DNA of 22,278 nucleotides from Didymodactylos carnosus (GCA_905250885.1 CAJNOQ010002879.1:1-22278); one strand, 5' to 3'. Shown: positions 10,022-21,106, numbered from the stretch's first letter. The notes: generated by a model not told the origin, from the letters alone. Numbers and translations are program-made.

Positions 10022-10251
10022 TTAGCCTTTTACCTCCCAAGGGGTTACCCATGACCCATTCGTAGAATTGTTATAAAAAGATAATGAAGTACCAAAAAGT
10101 GATGAAAAGCAAAATCTTCTTTTATTAATCGATACCTTATGCATTTCTCTTTCTCTCAAAAGCAATCCATTTTCTATCACATGCTTCATTATCTTTTTAT
10201 AGTAATTCTGTGAATCGTTCATGGGTGATCCCGTGATACGTAAAGGGTTAA
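10022..10251. mobile_element. 230-bp piggyBac-type MITE (TTAA-flanked)
   Basis: Arms of about 70 bp, 10022-10093 and 10179-10251, are inverted copies with about 75% identity. The right end is TTAA preceded by the reverse complement of CCCTTTACGTATCACGGG. The left end is TTAGCCTTTTACCTCCC, consistent with a decayed TTAA plus the same terminus. TTAA targets and CCCTT-starting termini are typical of piggyBac. The interior is non-coding. It is distinct from the piggyBac derivative at 21103-22043, whose terminus is CCCTTCGACG. Confidence 0.65.
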
Positions 10252-10540
10252 ATATGATTATTTTAACAGTAAAAATAAATTTTATCACTTCTTGTGCACC
10301 TGAATGACTTTTTTGTTTTCCCACATTCACACAAAATGAAGGTCATTTTAACCTTGTAACTATTTATATTACTTTTCTGCACTATCGTTCTAATAAAAGT
10401 TAGAATAGAAGATAAAACTTGTCAACAGATCAATATGCACTCTTAGTCTTATCAGATAGATATTTCTACTCCAGATCAACAGTCAGCAGCGTATTCAGCA
10501 TAAGAAGAGCACGCTCAGCGACTTTGCTATACATTACTAA
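10252..10540. other. Spacer between two MITEs, nothing recognised
   Basis: AT-rich, no open frame or repeat of note. Confidence 0.5.
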
Positions 10541-11046
10541 ACTGATTACAGAGGTCGACATGGACCGGGCTGAGCTAGAAAGGTTTTAAGATCGGTCAGG
10601 CCTTAAGTTTCTTTTGTCGAGTCTGATCGGGATGAGAACTTTTCTTTTGTAGCATAATAGAAAGAGCAGTCTATTAATACCACTTTATCTTGTGTGTGTA
10701 ACCAGCCTTTAAATCAATAAAATCATTACGTTTATTACAAACATGTTCCTGATAAATATTGTAATATTTATGTTTCTTTTTCTAATATGTCACTGAATAA
10801 ATAGGTTTATCTAGTGCATACAAACGTTGAAGAAGTAAGAACAAATATCATGCCATTATAACTGATAGAGTTGTATTATAAGCATGATTATATCAGTTTG
10901 TCAGTCAAAGCTATCAGCATTAAGGATGACGAAGGCCGAAAATAATTAAAAAAAGATCGAGCCGAACTCGGGCTTCAACTTTCCGCCGTTGAGCCGAGCT
11001 AGGCCGGGTCAGACAGTTTCGGCTCGTACCGATCTCTGACTAATTA
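10541..11046. mobile_element. hAT-type MITE with 8-bp target-site duplication
   Basis: The element itself is 10549-11038 (490 bp). Its ends are CAGAGGTCGACATGGACCGG and, inverted, CAGAGATCGGTACGAGCCG. CAG-rG-type termini of this sort are characteristic of hAT transposons. It is flanked by ACTGATTA (10541-10548) and ACTAATTA (11039-11046), an 8-bp duplication with one mismatch, the length hAT elements make. GC-rich subterminal regions contain repeated GAGCCGA/TCGGCTC words at 10950-11030. No transposase frame. It would lie within intron 1a if exon 1a belongs to the NPDC1-like gene. Confidence 0.7.
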
Positions 11047-14000
11047 AATGTGAAGGTGATGGAATCGGATGTGAGGTCATAAACTATGATATAAACTCAT
11101 AGACATCAGTCGTATGAGAACCTGAATTTCACCATTTTTTGGCAACTCTCGTGTAGCAGAGTTGGCAAGGATATATGAACGTTTCCGCATTCCTTTTCCA
11201 TATCTTTTATACATTTTTTATTTTTAGAAAAAAGTTTCATAAAAATTGATTCTAAAGGAAATATAATGAGTAGAAAAACAAATCTCTTATAGTGGAAGAG
11301 AATTAAATTGCAAATCAGGCTAATTTGAACTAAAAAGCTATTTTTAGAACAAAAGGAGAAAATAGCAGATTTTTTAATCAGTATTCTCTGCAACTTATGA
11401 TACTTTTAAGTCCTCATCAACTATCAGAACCTCGATCTTAATCTAGTAATTAATGTCGCCGCCTTTCTACAATTCTACGGTCATTGGGATCGACGTCTGC
11501 ATAGAACATTATTTTCTATTACTCTCAGAGTAATGAGCAAAAACTAATCAAAGTTTACGAAAATGAATAGAAACCGAAAGAAATTTAATAGTCATTTTGA
11601 AAAACCCTAAATGGTTTATCATATGCTCTAAACTGTAGGGTTTAAAAGAAAAAATTTTCTAAATCAAAAAAGGGTTTCTAAAAAGATAAGATGAATGAGA
11701 GTATTTTTTCATCAAATTCTTTCTTCATCTTCTCACCTAACAATGTGATCTATTGTTTTAATCTGAATGTTCAAAAATCCAGTCTCCTCTATGTTTATAC
11801 CCTTTCTACCCTTCCCCTTTGTAGTAAGACGCGAAACGACAACTCGAAGATTGATACTGATCTAATGTTTCTAGGGTCTTGTGGATTAATTCTAACTTTT
11901 CTGAATACGAGTGTAGGAAAGGAATGATTGACAGCAATTTCTCGGGATTCTTTATAAAACTGAAATATACCGAACGGAAAGAAGCCTGTGTTGAGTCTCA
12001 TTGACCGATATCTACCAAAAACGAGAAACCTCACTTATTGTGTGCGTGTTAACCTTATTGCATTATTGATCTGTTTTAAATGCAATGACCCTTCAGTGTG
12101 CTTCATAAAGTCGCCTTCACGACCAGATAATATTTCTCGTTCTTTTATTTTTCACCTGACACACAGGAGGAATTCTTTCTGGTCTTCTTATAATCGTTGA
12201 ACTTCTACTTTTTTTATTTAGAGTGTTTTTTTTTTGCATTTATCACTTATTTTACAACTTACTTATGAGTTTTTTATAGGAAAGAAACTAAAAAATCAGA
12301 CCATCTTGAACAGCGTCAACACTTTAACATGTTTTTTTATCTTTTATCGTCAAAGAGAAGCAAAAGTGAGTATTATACTTTTTCTTACCGTTTACGAATA
12401 AAATTCTATTCTGTTTATTACTGGAGAGGCAAATATGAAGTGCAGACGGTATGAGAAGTGATCATATCATTTGTATATTGTCCCAATTTCTAACAGCAAC
12501 TCTCTCCTTAATAATAATCATTTTGTTTTTGTGTAGTGACAAATTAGGTTGGAGAACAGTGAACGATCGCACACTGTTAGAATATAAATTTATAAATTCA
12601 AGGTCTGAAGAAGAACGATCTGAAACACTGTGCAATTCGTAATTCTATTAAAGAAAAAAAATTGTATGGTAAGGAGTTGTGGTACAAACGGTTATAAATT
12701 TTTTTTTATTAAGTATCAGACACAGAGTTTTTTCAACTTCATTAGTTATACTCAATGTTTATTGCTTTAAAAGACGTTTTTCATTATTAAAAATTGAAAA
12801 TTCTAATCAACGCTTAGAAAGTTTATCAGTTTTATTATCTGCGATTTTTCCATTTTAACAAATATAGCAGAACCGTGTTATTAACGTCTGTATTGGTTAA
12901 CAACTACTTTTACTCGCTTTTAGTCGAAAAATTTAATAGAGAATAATGTTTTTCTCAACTTAAATATATTCCCGTAACTAAGAAAATCTCACCTCCGATA
13001 ATAAGGTAAATAGCATTTCTTTTCACTTTTTGTTATTTTTCATTAAAAGTAGAATGACAATAAACTTAGTTAACGTACATAGAAACTTCATTGAATCGAT
13101 TTTGTCATCTGCTAGAGAAGACATTTCTTTACAGAAATTTCTTCACGCGACATCTAATTCAAGAAAATAAAAATCACTTAACGTCATATTTTCAGATAAA
13201 TCTCTAGCATAACACTAACGAATAGAATATACAACGCAAGTACTAAATCAACCTTCATATCTACTTATCATACTTCATCGCAGTATGATTTTTATTAATA
13301 CAGGTATATTATGCTCTTTTGCATCTATTTAAGTGTAAACGACTGGAAAATTTTGTTGTAGAAAACGGACATCAACACACGTTTAATTTCATGGTGATAT
13401 ACGTACGATACACGTCGAGACGAGTGGCTCATATACCATTAGGTGTAAACTGTTCATTTCACTTAAAACAAACTCTATTCAGATACGTTCCTCCATTTCG
13501 AACGAACAAGGTTTTTCGAGAAAACAAACGCGTCTCATATCGCACTCAAGATAGAAAAACACGTGTTCGCGCACTTTCTACCTCGATCGTGAGAAACTTG
13601 TCTCAAGATGATTGAAAATAAACAAAAATATCTTACAAAAGTTTCTAATTTATGTTTGTTAGAAAAGTAAGCAACGTTATAGAAAAACATTGTGGGCAAA
13701 AATTCCGTAATAAAGATCGGCATTTCACAGCTTCCTCATGTGATTTTCTTGCATCTGAAAGTACTTTTTGTTTGTCGAACGGTAGAGAATGCGTCTAGAT
13801 GTGCTGAAGCCCTTTTCTAGTCTCGAAGCTGAGTCTAGATGCAGCGATTGTTGAGAAAAAATTAGGCGTGTCCGAGCACGCTGTGGTTTTAATTCAATGT
13901 TTCTACGCAGGATCGCATGACATTATTAGCAAAACTTAAACTAGCAATGAACCAATTGGATTCATAATTGGCTTCTGTGAAATCCTAATTGAGTAACATG

Positions 14001-15778
14001 AAACAAAATCACGAGCACATTCAAAAGGAACTGAAACTAATAAAATCAATGAATGATTTATTAAAATAGAATGCCACTGTAAATCAATAATTACTAAAAT
14101 TCAAAAGGTAACAAGCAGTTGGTTACAGCTATCAGGAATCATTTGCGCGCATGATATTTGTGCACGTGTTTATTGACAACATCAAGTTTAATACTCAGGA
14201 GGAAAAGTATTTTCTATAGTACAATCCTCTTTAAATAAATAATGGTATATATAATTCAATGTAATGAGTCCATTTGAACGTGTCTTAAAAGACGCGTTCT
14301 CAGAGGGATTTTGATCTGGATAACGCATTCATATTCTGAAAAATGAAAGTGAAGCGCGTCGGAACGTTCATCTTTATGAGAAAAGTTTTCAATGGTATTA
14401 TCGACCAAAGAGATCAACAGGTGCATACTTTGTAGCTGGACGTTTAGATTAACTCGCTTTTTAACATGTTGACCACAAATCATAATAAATGCGTTATTTA
14501 ATGCGAAAATTAGATGCTGTTTTGGTGGTCTACCGCACTAGACATCACATTCATTATTTTTAAGTTAAAAATAACAATGTATGCGTTGAGTTTTGCATGT
14601 CATACGTATCTAAGCTTAAAATAGAATGTACAATATAACCTAGTAGAAAAAAGTTTAGAGATAACGTTGTTCTTGTTCTTTCTTGTGAATCATAGTACTC
14701 GAAGAACGACATCAGTTGACGTGGATGTATACATATAAATTATCGAAAAACTGTTAACTTAACTTTAGTCTGCTTAGATAAAAAGTTTTCCAAATCTCCA
14801 GAATCTCTATAACCCTACTTTTTTAAGTCCTCACTGTTATACTATAAGATGCAAAACAATATTTAACGTATGAAAATTTATTTTTCATAATATTTCTTCA
14901 ACTATTGCTTGTGAAACGCTGAGTATAAATGGCATCTATGTAAAGAGACCATGGAAAGCTGAGCAATGATCATTTTTAAGAGAAAAATATTCGCTGTTGT
15001 TGTTTATAAGAAAATACAATAAACAAGATTGCCTTTAAACTTTTTTTCATCACTTTATCATGATCAAATGGTGTTTACATTGAAGTGTGTAATAAAATTT
15101 CAGAACATATTAAGAAAGAGCGGTAAAATTAGATTTTCTTAATAAAAATTGGCTTTTACTATTTTTCAAGCTTTTCTTTAATGAACGATAATAAATAAAA
15201 ATATAAAACTGAATATAAAAGAAAATTCAAGTTTCTCGACCTTGAGGCAAAGAAAGTCGCCGATTCTTGATTTATAATTTAACGCGTATAAACTTGCCAG
15301 AAATTTAAGTAATTTATCTGTTTTGTACTCTTTAATGTAACATGAATTTAAAATGAGCTAACTCGTTAATACTATTCATTGAGTAAAATTGCAGTCGATC
15401 GAATCGACTAAAGAAGAAAAAGAACTGTACATAAACTCAAATGTATAAAATGTGTCAGCTGTATTAAATATTCAAATGCCATTAAACTTGAAACTTTAAA
15501 TTTACACTTTTTTATTTACTAATAAACAATTGTTCTATGTTTGTATAAACTGAGACTTACATAATGACAAAGAAAATATGATTTACTTGTTTAGCAGCAT
15601 TGACTAGGCTTAACCATGCCGTCTTCATAGCAGCTTGCTTACCACAGAAATAAATATTATACAACATGCAAGCCCTTTCGTGTTATTTCAAGCATATATC
15701 TCTTACGTTACACTGAGAAAGTTCTATAAAAATATATGATCATTAAAATTCTAGTTTTAAACTAAACAATTCACTTAC
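11047..15778. other. Long AT-rich stretch, no convincing gene
   Basis: No recognisable protein, tRNA or rRNA. The short open frames (for example 13319-13615 plus, 14256-14483 minus) have no recognised motif. Two small hairpins are seen: 11602-11618 with 11629-11643 (AAACCCTAAATGGTTTA against TAAACTGTAGGGTTT), and 14276-14286 with 14289-14299 (GAACGTGTCTT / AAGACGCGTTC, one mismatch). This is either intergenic or a giant intron, depending on exon 1a. Confidence 0.45.
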
Positions 15779-15884
15779 CCTGCAGATATCGAATTGCTTG
15801 ACATAAATCTCCGTTTAATAATAAATATTCACTTAGCAACAAAAACAATAACAACGACGTTGAAATGTCGCGAACAAAAAACAT
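15779..15884 (-). CDS. Candidate alternative first exon 1a (signal peptide)
   Basis: ATG at 15882-15884 opens a 35-residue reading with a strongly hydrophobic core (SLLLFLLLSEYLLL) followed by CQAIRYLQ. The exon ends CAGG at a strong donor, GTAAGTGA, in phase 1. An in-frame TAA lies 13 codons upstream. The phase fits exon 2 of the NPDC1-like gene (5622), giving a 298-residue isoform without the His/Gln-rich segment. This would need a 10.2-kb intron, far larger than the others. Alternatively it belongs to an unrelated secreted protein whose other exons I cannot see in the window. The Cys-Gln-Ala-x-Arg shared with exon 1b favours the same gene. Confidence 0.5.
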
Positions 15885-16579
15885 TGTTTCGACCGAGTGA
15901 CCGATACTATCAGTTTTCACTTATTTGAATTTCATTTATAATAAATCATCTTAGTAGAGAGGAAAAAAGACAGATGATAAAAAGGAATAAACAAAAATAG
16001 ATAACAAACTAAAGAAGAAAGCAACGAAACACTAAAACCAGAGAGTAGAGAAATAATGAAACAATTTAAATATCTATAAACGAAAACAACCATAACACCA
16101 ATTAAAAAATTAAAGAAAGTAGATACAGATGGGAAAAGCGCACAGTAATGTGAAATAACGTAAAGCTTTCATTGCACAACATCATTAAGCAAATCTGAAA
16201 GAGTTAAGTTGGGTATTGCAGAAGAAGAAAAAATAACTGAATGATTTCATCACCGACCTACCGAATGCAATATACTTATACTTTCATTGGAGCAGCAATA
16301 AAATAAAATACAGGCAAAAAAATAATAAAACGTCAACGATTTATAGCAGTAGTTTTTGCTACATCTACAATGAATGAAAAACGATCAGTAAAGTAAAGAA
16401 TCCTTTAAAATTCTTTTAAGCAAAATGAGAGCTTGATTCATTTTTTGTAGTAAAATATTTCTCTTTTGAAACAGGCATTATTATTTCTTAAATCATAGAA
16501 CAACCACATATCAATAATCTCCATATGCGATACTTAATTTTCATTCATTTATTCATTCATGTCTGACAACAGAACAGAA
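15885..16579. other. Upstream of candidate exon 1a, no gene seen
   Basis: A/purine-rich on the plus strand from 15950 to 16150. A TATAAAT-like word lies about 50-60 bases upstream of the exon 1a ATG on the minus strand and might be part of a promoter; this is weak. Confidence 0.35.
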
Positions 16580-16863
16580 GGTCGTATTACGAAAAAACTT
16601 AAGTCTCGGAACTTAAACCGTTTCGTAAGAAAAGATTTAAGTTGGTGATGGTTTACTTTTGAAAGTTGTTGTCAATAATGACAAACTTGAAATATTTCAT
16701 CCAGATCTTAATACTAATATGTCTCCAGATCTTAAAAAGTCGTTTTTGTCGAATCGTATCGTTAAATGTCTAAACAATTCGAAAAATGCGTCAATCACTT
16801 AAGTTTTCGGTCTTAACTTTAAGACTACATTTCCCAAGACTTAAGTTTTTTCGTAAGACGACC
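16580..16863. mobile_element. 284-bp CTTAAG-rich MITE, PIF/Harbinger-like ends
   Basis: Terminal inverted repeats GGTCGTATTACGAAAAAACT (16580 on) and, from the right end inverted, GGTCGTCTTACGAAAAAACT, each followed by TAAGTCT, agree in all but two or three positions. Many internal AACTTAAG/CTTAAG words. The order TACGAAAAAACTTAAGTCTC then GGAACTTAA resembles 20818-20860, in front of the Harbinger transposase fragment. No coding capacity, and I could not fix a target duplication. Confidence 0.7.
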
Positions 16864-18404
16864 CCCAAAGCAAAAAAAGCACGAATAAACAGGTAAGATA
16901 AGCCCCATGAACTTGTCACAACATGAAAATCTGGCCAGCTTGAATGTTGTAGAACTTGTGTCATCACGATTTGAGCATTCATTTTGAATATAATAAGAAT
17001 AAATTGCATTAGAAAGAATACAAACTTCCTAGTTTAATTTATTGTCAGTGTTTTTGAATACTCTTTTCTACAATAAGTTTTTCCTATCTGGTTAGCTGTT
17101 TATGAATAGACTTTCGGGGTGGAGATTAATCAGAAGCAAAAGTTAAATGCTAAACTATACAATCAATGCAAAAGATGAAAACAAAGTACATTTTACTCCT
17201 GAGCTAAGATCTAAAGTATCTGTGCTTTCGCCTAACTATTGTCCCTAACTTATCTCGAATTTTCTAAGAACCGATACAGACTACAGGGATAAATCATAAT
17301 AAATATGGCAAATCGATATTCTATTAGAAAATAAACTTATTCCGGTTTACGTATTCCATTCTGGATGGAGTTTACTGCGAGTAAAATTTCTTCTGCAGTG
17401 ACAATACAGCACTTTTTATCTCAAAACGTGACGGTAAAGTATCCTAGCTCTACTCTACAATATAATGAAATGATTCATTATCAACCATTTAAATCTCTAT
17501 AAAATATTACATATTTTTAGCTACTGTTAGTTTTTGTTTATGACATATACATCAGCTTTGCTTTATTAGCGGTCGAGATAAACTTTTACAATCAATGAAA
17601 ATGAGACGCTAGAATCTGTGCAAGAGATTGAAGTAGTTAGCTATTATTGTGTAGTCCATACAAAAAGTTAGAGCCCTGAGCTGAGCCATTTTTCTGTTGG
17701 TCGTGCTACCATTTTCTATGACTCATTATAAAAAGCATACGTATTAAGGCACGAATCATTACTTAATGTGAACGAATAAAAATCAGGATTTTTACTCTTA
17801 TTAAATTGAAGTTTTATTTCACCTTTTGAGACAGCCGAGCTAAATTGACTTGAACGTGGGAAACAGAAAAGATTTCGTTATTGTTGCGAACGATTCTGAG
17901 TCTTAGCGTAGCTTTTAGCTGAGTTTTCTTCAGCCGTAGCCCAAGAAGCGTGTGAGAGTTTCTGTTCCGTCTCTTAATCGTCATTTCTAGAAATTTTTCA
18001 TTCCGTTTTATGAGTGTTACAGTACAGAAAGTCGTAGTTGGGCTTAATTTCTCCCTGCTAAGAGCACAGAAGTTCCATGACACTGCACGGTTGGCTGTTT
18101 AACTGTATCTCTGTTGTTTTTTACAGATCATTTTTCTTATGTTTGTGCTAAGAATTAGCTGATTGATTTAAGCTTTGGTTATTTGCTTTTTCCTCCACCA
18201 GAAAACAACAAAAAAAGAGAGAAAAACAAGTGAAAACTTGTTATGGTGTACAAAACTGTACACAAGGATCAACTTGCAAGTAACGTCATTAACTTTACCA
18301 CTCCGTAGTTGTATTCAGCACATTTCGATCTATATTCATCAAAGTTCGCTTCGAAAGTAGAGTGGAAAAAGATGCATTTTTGCATTAAAAAAATAAGCAC
18401 TTGC
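16864..18404. other. No convincing gene
   Basis: AT-rich. An open frame at 17814-18083 (minus) has a slightly more balanced base composition than its surroundings but no motif I recognise. The 3' end of the retrotransposon fragment probably runs into this stretch near 18400. Confidence 0.4.
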
Positions 18405-18812
18405 TTAGCAGAGGAGGAGCTGAAAAGGGATATGCGCGATTCCATAGTCGAGAATACTCAACACGAAGGCATGATACACAGAGACAAGAGTTTGTCGAGA
18501 AACCTGTCTACTCAAAAACTTCATCGATCCAACTATATGTGACAAACTAATATAAAGGCTATTTATGTGCGATCTCCATTCCAAGGTTGTAGTCAAGGTT
18601 AATCCCAAATGGACATGCTTCTCAACATACTCTAACACAATATTGCCAATGAACAAAGGAGGTAGATGGCTCGGGGTGCTTCCACAAGTGAATAGCATAC
18701 AAACACACTTGGGTGATTCTTTCGAGAACGCATCACGTTTACATCGACCATGTCTAAATTGTTTGAGAGTAAGAGGATTAGTACAACTCGAGCTCCTGAT
18801 GACGAATATCAC
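18405..18812 (-). pseudogene. LINE reverse transcriptase, C-terminal part
   Basis: Frame of 135 residues in which the region from about residue 36 onward looks like the post-catalytic part of LINE pol: KCVCMLFTCGSTPS, EYVEKHVHLGLTLTTTLEWR, then a helix, FLSRQVSRQTLVSVYHAFVL and SILDYG. The spacing and HLG-x-TL-x-W motif are typical of the thumb. It is in the same strand and order as the 19028-20242 piece but separated by 215 bases and missing the catalytic core. It breaks off after LDYG. Confidence 0.75.
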
Positions 18813-19027
18813 ATTTAAAAAATTTTAAAACAACGGTATGATGGCCTTCTAGACCTGTGGAATTCCCATTTTCCAGCAGAACAGCCCGTATATGGTCATT
18901 TTCACCATTTTTTAGTGAAACATTTTCATGAGCTGGTACCGTCAGATTAGATTCTATATGTGCAGAGCTACAAAATCACTAGCGGATCAAATGTTCCAAA
19001 ATGTTAAGTACGTTCTCAGGAAAAGTT

Positions 19028-20242
19028 TTAAAAAAGTCCTTTTTTCCGAAAAGTAGGCCTTTTTTGAAAACCCTTTTTTCTCATTAGACCTTCATGTTCT
19101 ATCTTATCGAAAACCTTAGCAAAGTCTACGAAGATTCCTAAAACCGGTATCCGCTCATTAAAGCTATTAGCAATGTAGTCAACTATGGCTATAAGTTGAT
19201 TTACGGATGAGTCATTAGGAATAAAGCCCGATTGATTTTTACTTATCAAGTTATTTGTTCTTAGAAACCCAAAAATGTGTCTGTAAACAACACGTTCAAG
19301 GACTTTGGATATGGCAGGAAGAAAAGTAATTGGCCGATAATTGTTGCAGCTTTGCGAATCACCGCTTTTGAAGAGAGCATAGACATGCCGTAATTGCCAA
19401 ATAGACGGAAATTGCCTCTTGCTCAAAGAATCGTTAAATAAAAAAGTGACAATAGGACTGATTATTCCAGCTGATTCTCTCAACGTTCGATTTGAAATAC
19501 CGGGTTTGGTGGCTTTATTCAGGTGTAACAAAATCTCGTATACTTCAGTCACATTTATCAGGAAGTCCGACATAACAATTGTTGATTGCGGAAGGGAATT
19601 AATAGAAGGAGAGATAAATGAGGCATCAGGTGTACATGTATTGGAGAAATGTCTGTTTAATACTTGCGCTCGATCAAATGGTGAAGTTACGACTTTATAA
19701 GATGAGGGGTCAAATAAAGGTGGAATACTCGATTGTTTTGTTTTGTCTAAGGAGAATTTTAAAAGGGACCACCATGTTTTCGATGAATTTTTTGTTGAAG
19801 CCAGTCGTTCATAGTATTTCTCTTTGGCTTGCGTACATCCTTTTTCCAATTGATCAGCGTATCTCTCATAAGCACCCTTATCTCCATCAGACTTAGTGTG
19901 CAGATAACACTTATAGCATCTCTGTTTCATACTATGAAGATAACGAAGCTTGTCTGTGAACCAAAGTTGATCACGCGACGATACGGTAATCCATTTGCTA
20001 TTTAGACAAGAATTAGCAACTTCTAAGAATTTATTTTGAAACGCCTCCATTTTATCTGTACATGTTATCTGATGATCGATAATAGAGTGCCAGTTCGTTT
20101 TTGAAAACAACTGGTTTTTGAAACAACAAAAACAATTTTTGATAGGGACTTGATCAATCGATAATAGTAGGTCACAAATGTTGTCATTGAAGATAATGTA
20201 AAAGTGTGTGCTATATGCTAAAATAGTTTGAAAGTATAACAA
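19028..20242 (-). pseudogene. LINE reverse transcriptase, N-terminal part
   Basis: An open frame of 404 residues. The ATG at 20242 is only where the frame opens; recognisable LINE sequence starts near residue 30-45. In order: linker with LWFTDKLRYLHSMKQRCYKC (93-112), WWSLLKFSLDKTKQSSIPPL (157-176), NKATKPGIS (242-250), HVYALFKSGDSQSCNNYRPI (286-305), SKVLERV (312-318), QSGFIPNDSSVNQL (337-350), and motif A GIFVDFAKVFDKIEHEGL (369-386) with one of the catalytic Asp residues. After EGLMRK the sequence turns into Lys/Phe-rich nonsense and stops, so motif B, the YADD motif and the rest of the palm are lost. It cannot be an active polymerase. Confidence 0.88.
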
Positions 20243-20249
20243 TTTATTC

Positions 20250-20817
20250 TCAGAGACTGAGGGATATAGGACCCATAATGTTTATTGTAGCGATGAAATC
20301 TGCATTATACACGGTTAATCCATCAGCTGATTCATCAATTTTAAGCGTTCCACGAGTTAGTAGATCTCGCTTCATTGTGTAAATATTGGCATTCCTAACA
20401 AGCCGTTCAATTTTGAGTTCCGTGAATAATTGGATATAGGTTAACATCATGATGTAACAGATTATTCCATTCATTAATCATTCATCCATTTCATATAAAA
20501 GCTAAGAAGTAATACTGTTTTCAACGGAATCACGTACATTAGCTTCCTCAACTGATCACAGCATCGATTTCATCGAATATTAACAGATGAAGATTTCCAT
20601 CGGGATCGGACAAACAACTGGCGTATTTTCGCCCGAGAATCTCCAGGTATTTTACCCAAGCTGTCGGGTCCATTATTCCTTTTGGCACCACACCTAATAC
20701 TTCACTAACCATTCGAGCGATCAATGTTTTTCCAGTTCCAGGTACTCTATATAACAGGATTCCTTTGGCATGTTTCATATTGGTTCGTTGCAGAAAATTC
20801 TTCGGATAAAATCTGGA
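20250..20817 (-). pseudogene. NSF (N-ethylmaleimide-sensitive factor) D1-domain fragment
   Basis: NSF is the AAA+ ATPase that disassembles SNARE complexes. Minus-strand order: SRFYPK (20817), MKHAKGILLYRVPGTGKTLI (Walker A), NLHLLIFDEIDAV (Walker B), then past a stop a degenerate VRDSVENS..LLYEMDE (about 20535-20480) like the VRDSVVNQLL region of NSF. At 20250-20430 follow LKIERLVRNANIYTMKRDLL and DGLTVYNADFIATI, matching the end of D1. Defects: the first Gly of Walker A is Arg (YRVPGTGKT instead of YGPPGTGKT), in-frame stops near 20548, 20501 and 20477, about 15 residues missing after Walker B and about 90 before the last block. The N domain and D2 are absent. No introns are visible, so a retrocopy is possible, but decayed exons cannot be excluded. 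Confidence 0.82.
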
Positions 20818-20995
20818 GGGTTCATAAAAATTCTTAAGTGCTCGACTTAACTAAGTCTTACCTTAAGTCATACTTAAGTCTCCGTTTTGTCTTAAGTAAG
20901 TCTAGACTTACTTTTGGATATTTCGCAAAAGTTCTTAAGTCATAGAATTAAGTTAAGACTAGTCCGTACATGTCTTAAGTTTGTCTTAACTCTTG

Positions 20996-21092
20996 CTGTG
21001 TTTATAATTTGATATAAAAATTAAAGTATTAAAGTAAACAAACAACATTTTTTATCGACATTTTGTATTTTGCGAAATAAATAAAAGAAATA
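20996..21092. other. Short AT-rich leader before the Harbinger transposase ATG
   Basis: No coding signal. Ends in AGAAATAATGG, a usable start context for the ATG at 21093. Confidence 0.4.
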
Positions 21093-21106
21093 ATGGCGCC
21101 GTTTAA
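21093..21106 (+). pseudogene. Possible start of the Harbinger transposase, cut by the piggyBac insertion
   Basis: ATGGCGCCGTTTAA reads Met-Ala-Pro-Phe and then enters the TTAA target. If the insertion is ignored the frame runs on into 22044 for a few codons before a one-base frameshift to the recognised transposase frame. That would place the start about ten residues before the conserved Arg-rich segment, the usual distance in this family. Inference from position and frame only. Confidence 0.4.

Larger units (their letters stand above)
18405..20242 (-). mobile_element. Truncated, rearranged non-LTR (LINE) retrotransposon
   Basis: Remains of a LINE pol gene in the jockey/CR1-like group: the linker after the endonuclease, the front half of the reverse transcriptase (19028-20242) and the thumb/post-thumb part (18405-18812). 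The apurinic endonuclease domain is absent (5' truncation, as is usual for LINEs), and about 200 bases between the two parts (18830-19030) match no part of pol that I recognise. The region is less AT-rich than its surroundings. It lies directly next to the NSF fragment on the same strand. Confidence 0.85.

Noticed and set aside
10022..10330. 102-residue minus-strand frame
   Set aside because: Runs through both arms of the TTAA-flanked MITE; not a gene.
13319..13615. 98-residue plus-strand frame, less AT-rich than surroundings
   Set aside because: No recognised motif, no splice context, and no homologous feature; probably chance.
5727..16863. Link between the intronic TTACGAAAGCCC motif and the TTACGAAAAAACTTAAG end of the MITE at 16580
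   Set aside because: Only the eight bases TTACGAAA are shared; not enough in AT-rich DNA.
17814..18083. 89-residue minus-strand frame
   Set aside because: Basic and fairly balanced in composition but no motif I know. It may be an eroded transposon piece, not claimed.
19419..19896. Plus-strand frames at 19419-19700 and 19618-19896
   Set aside because: Antisense shadows of the LINE reverse transcriptase frame.
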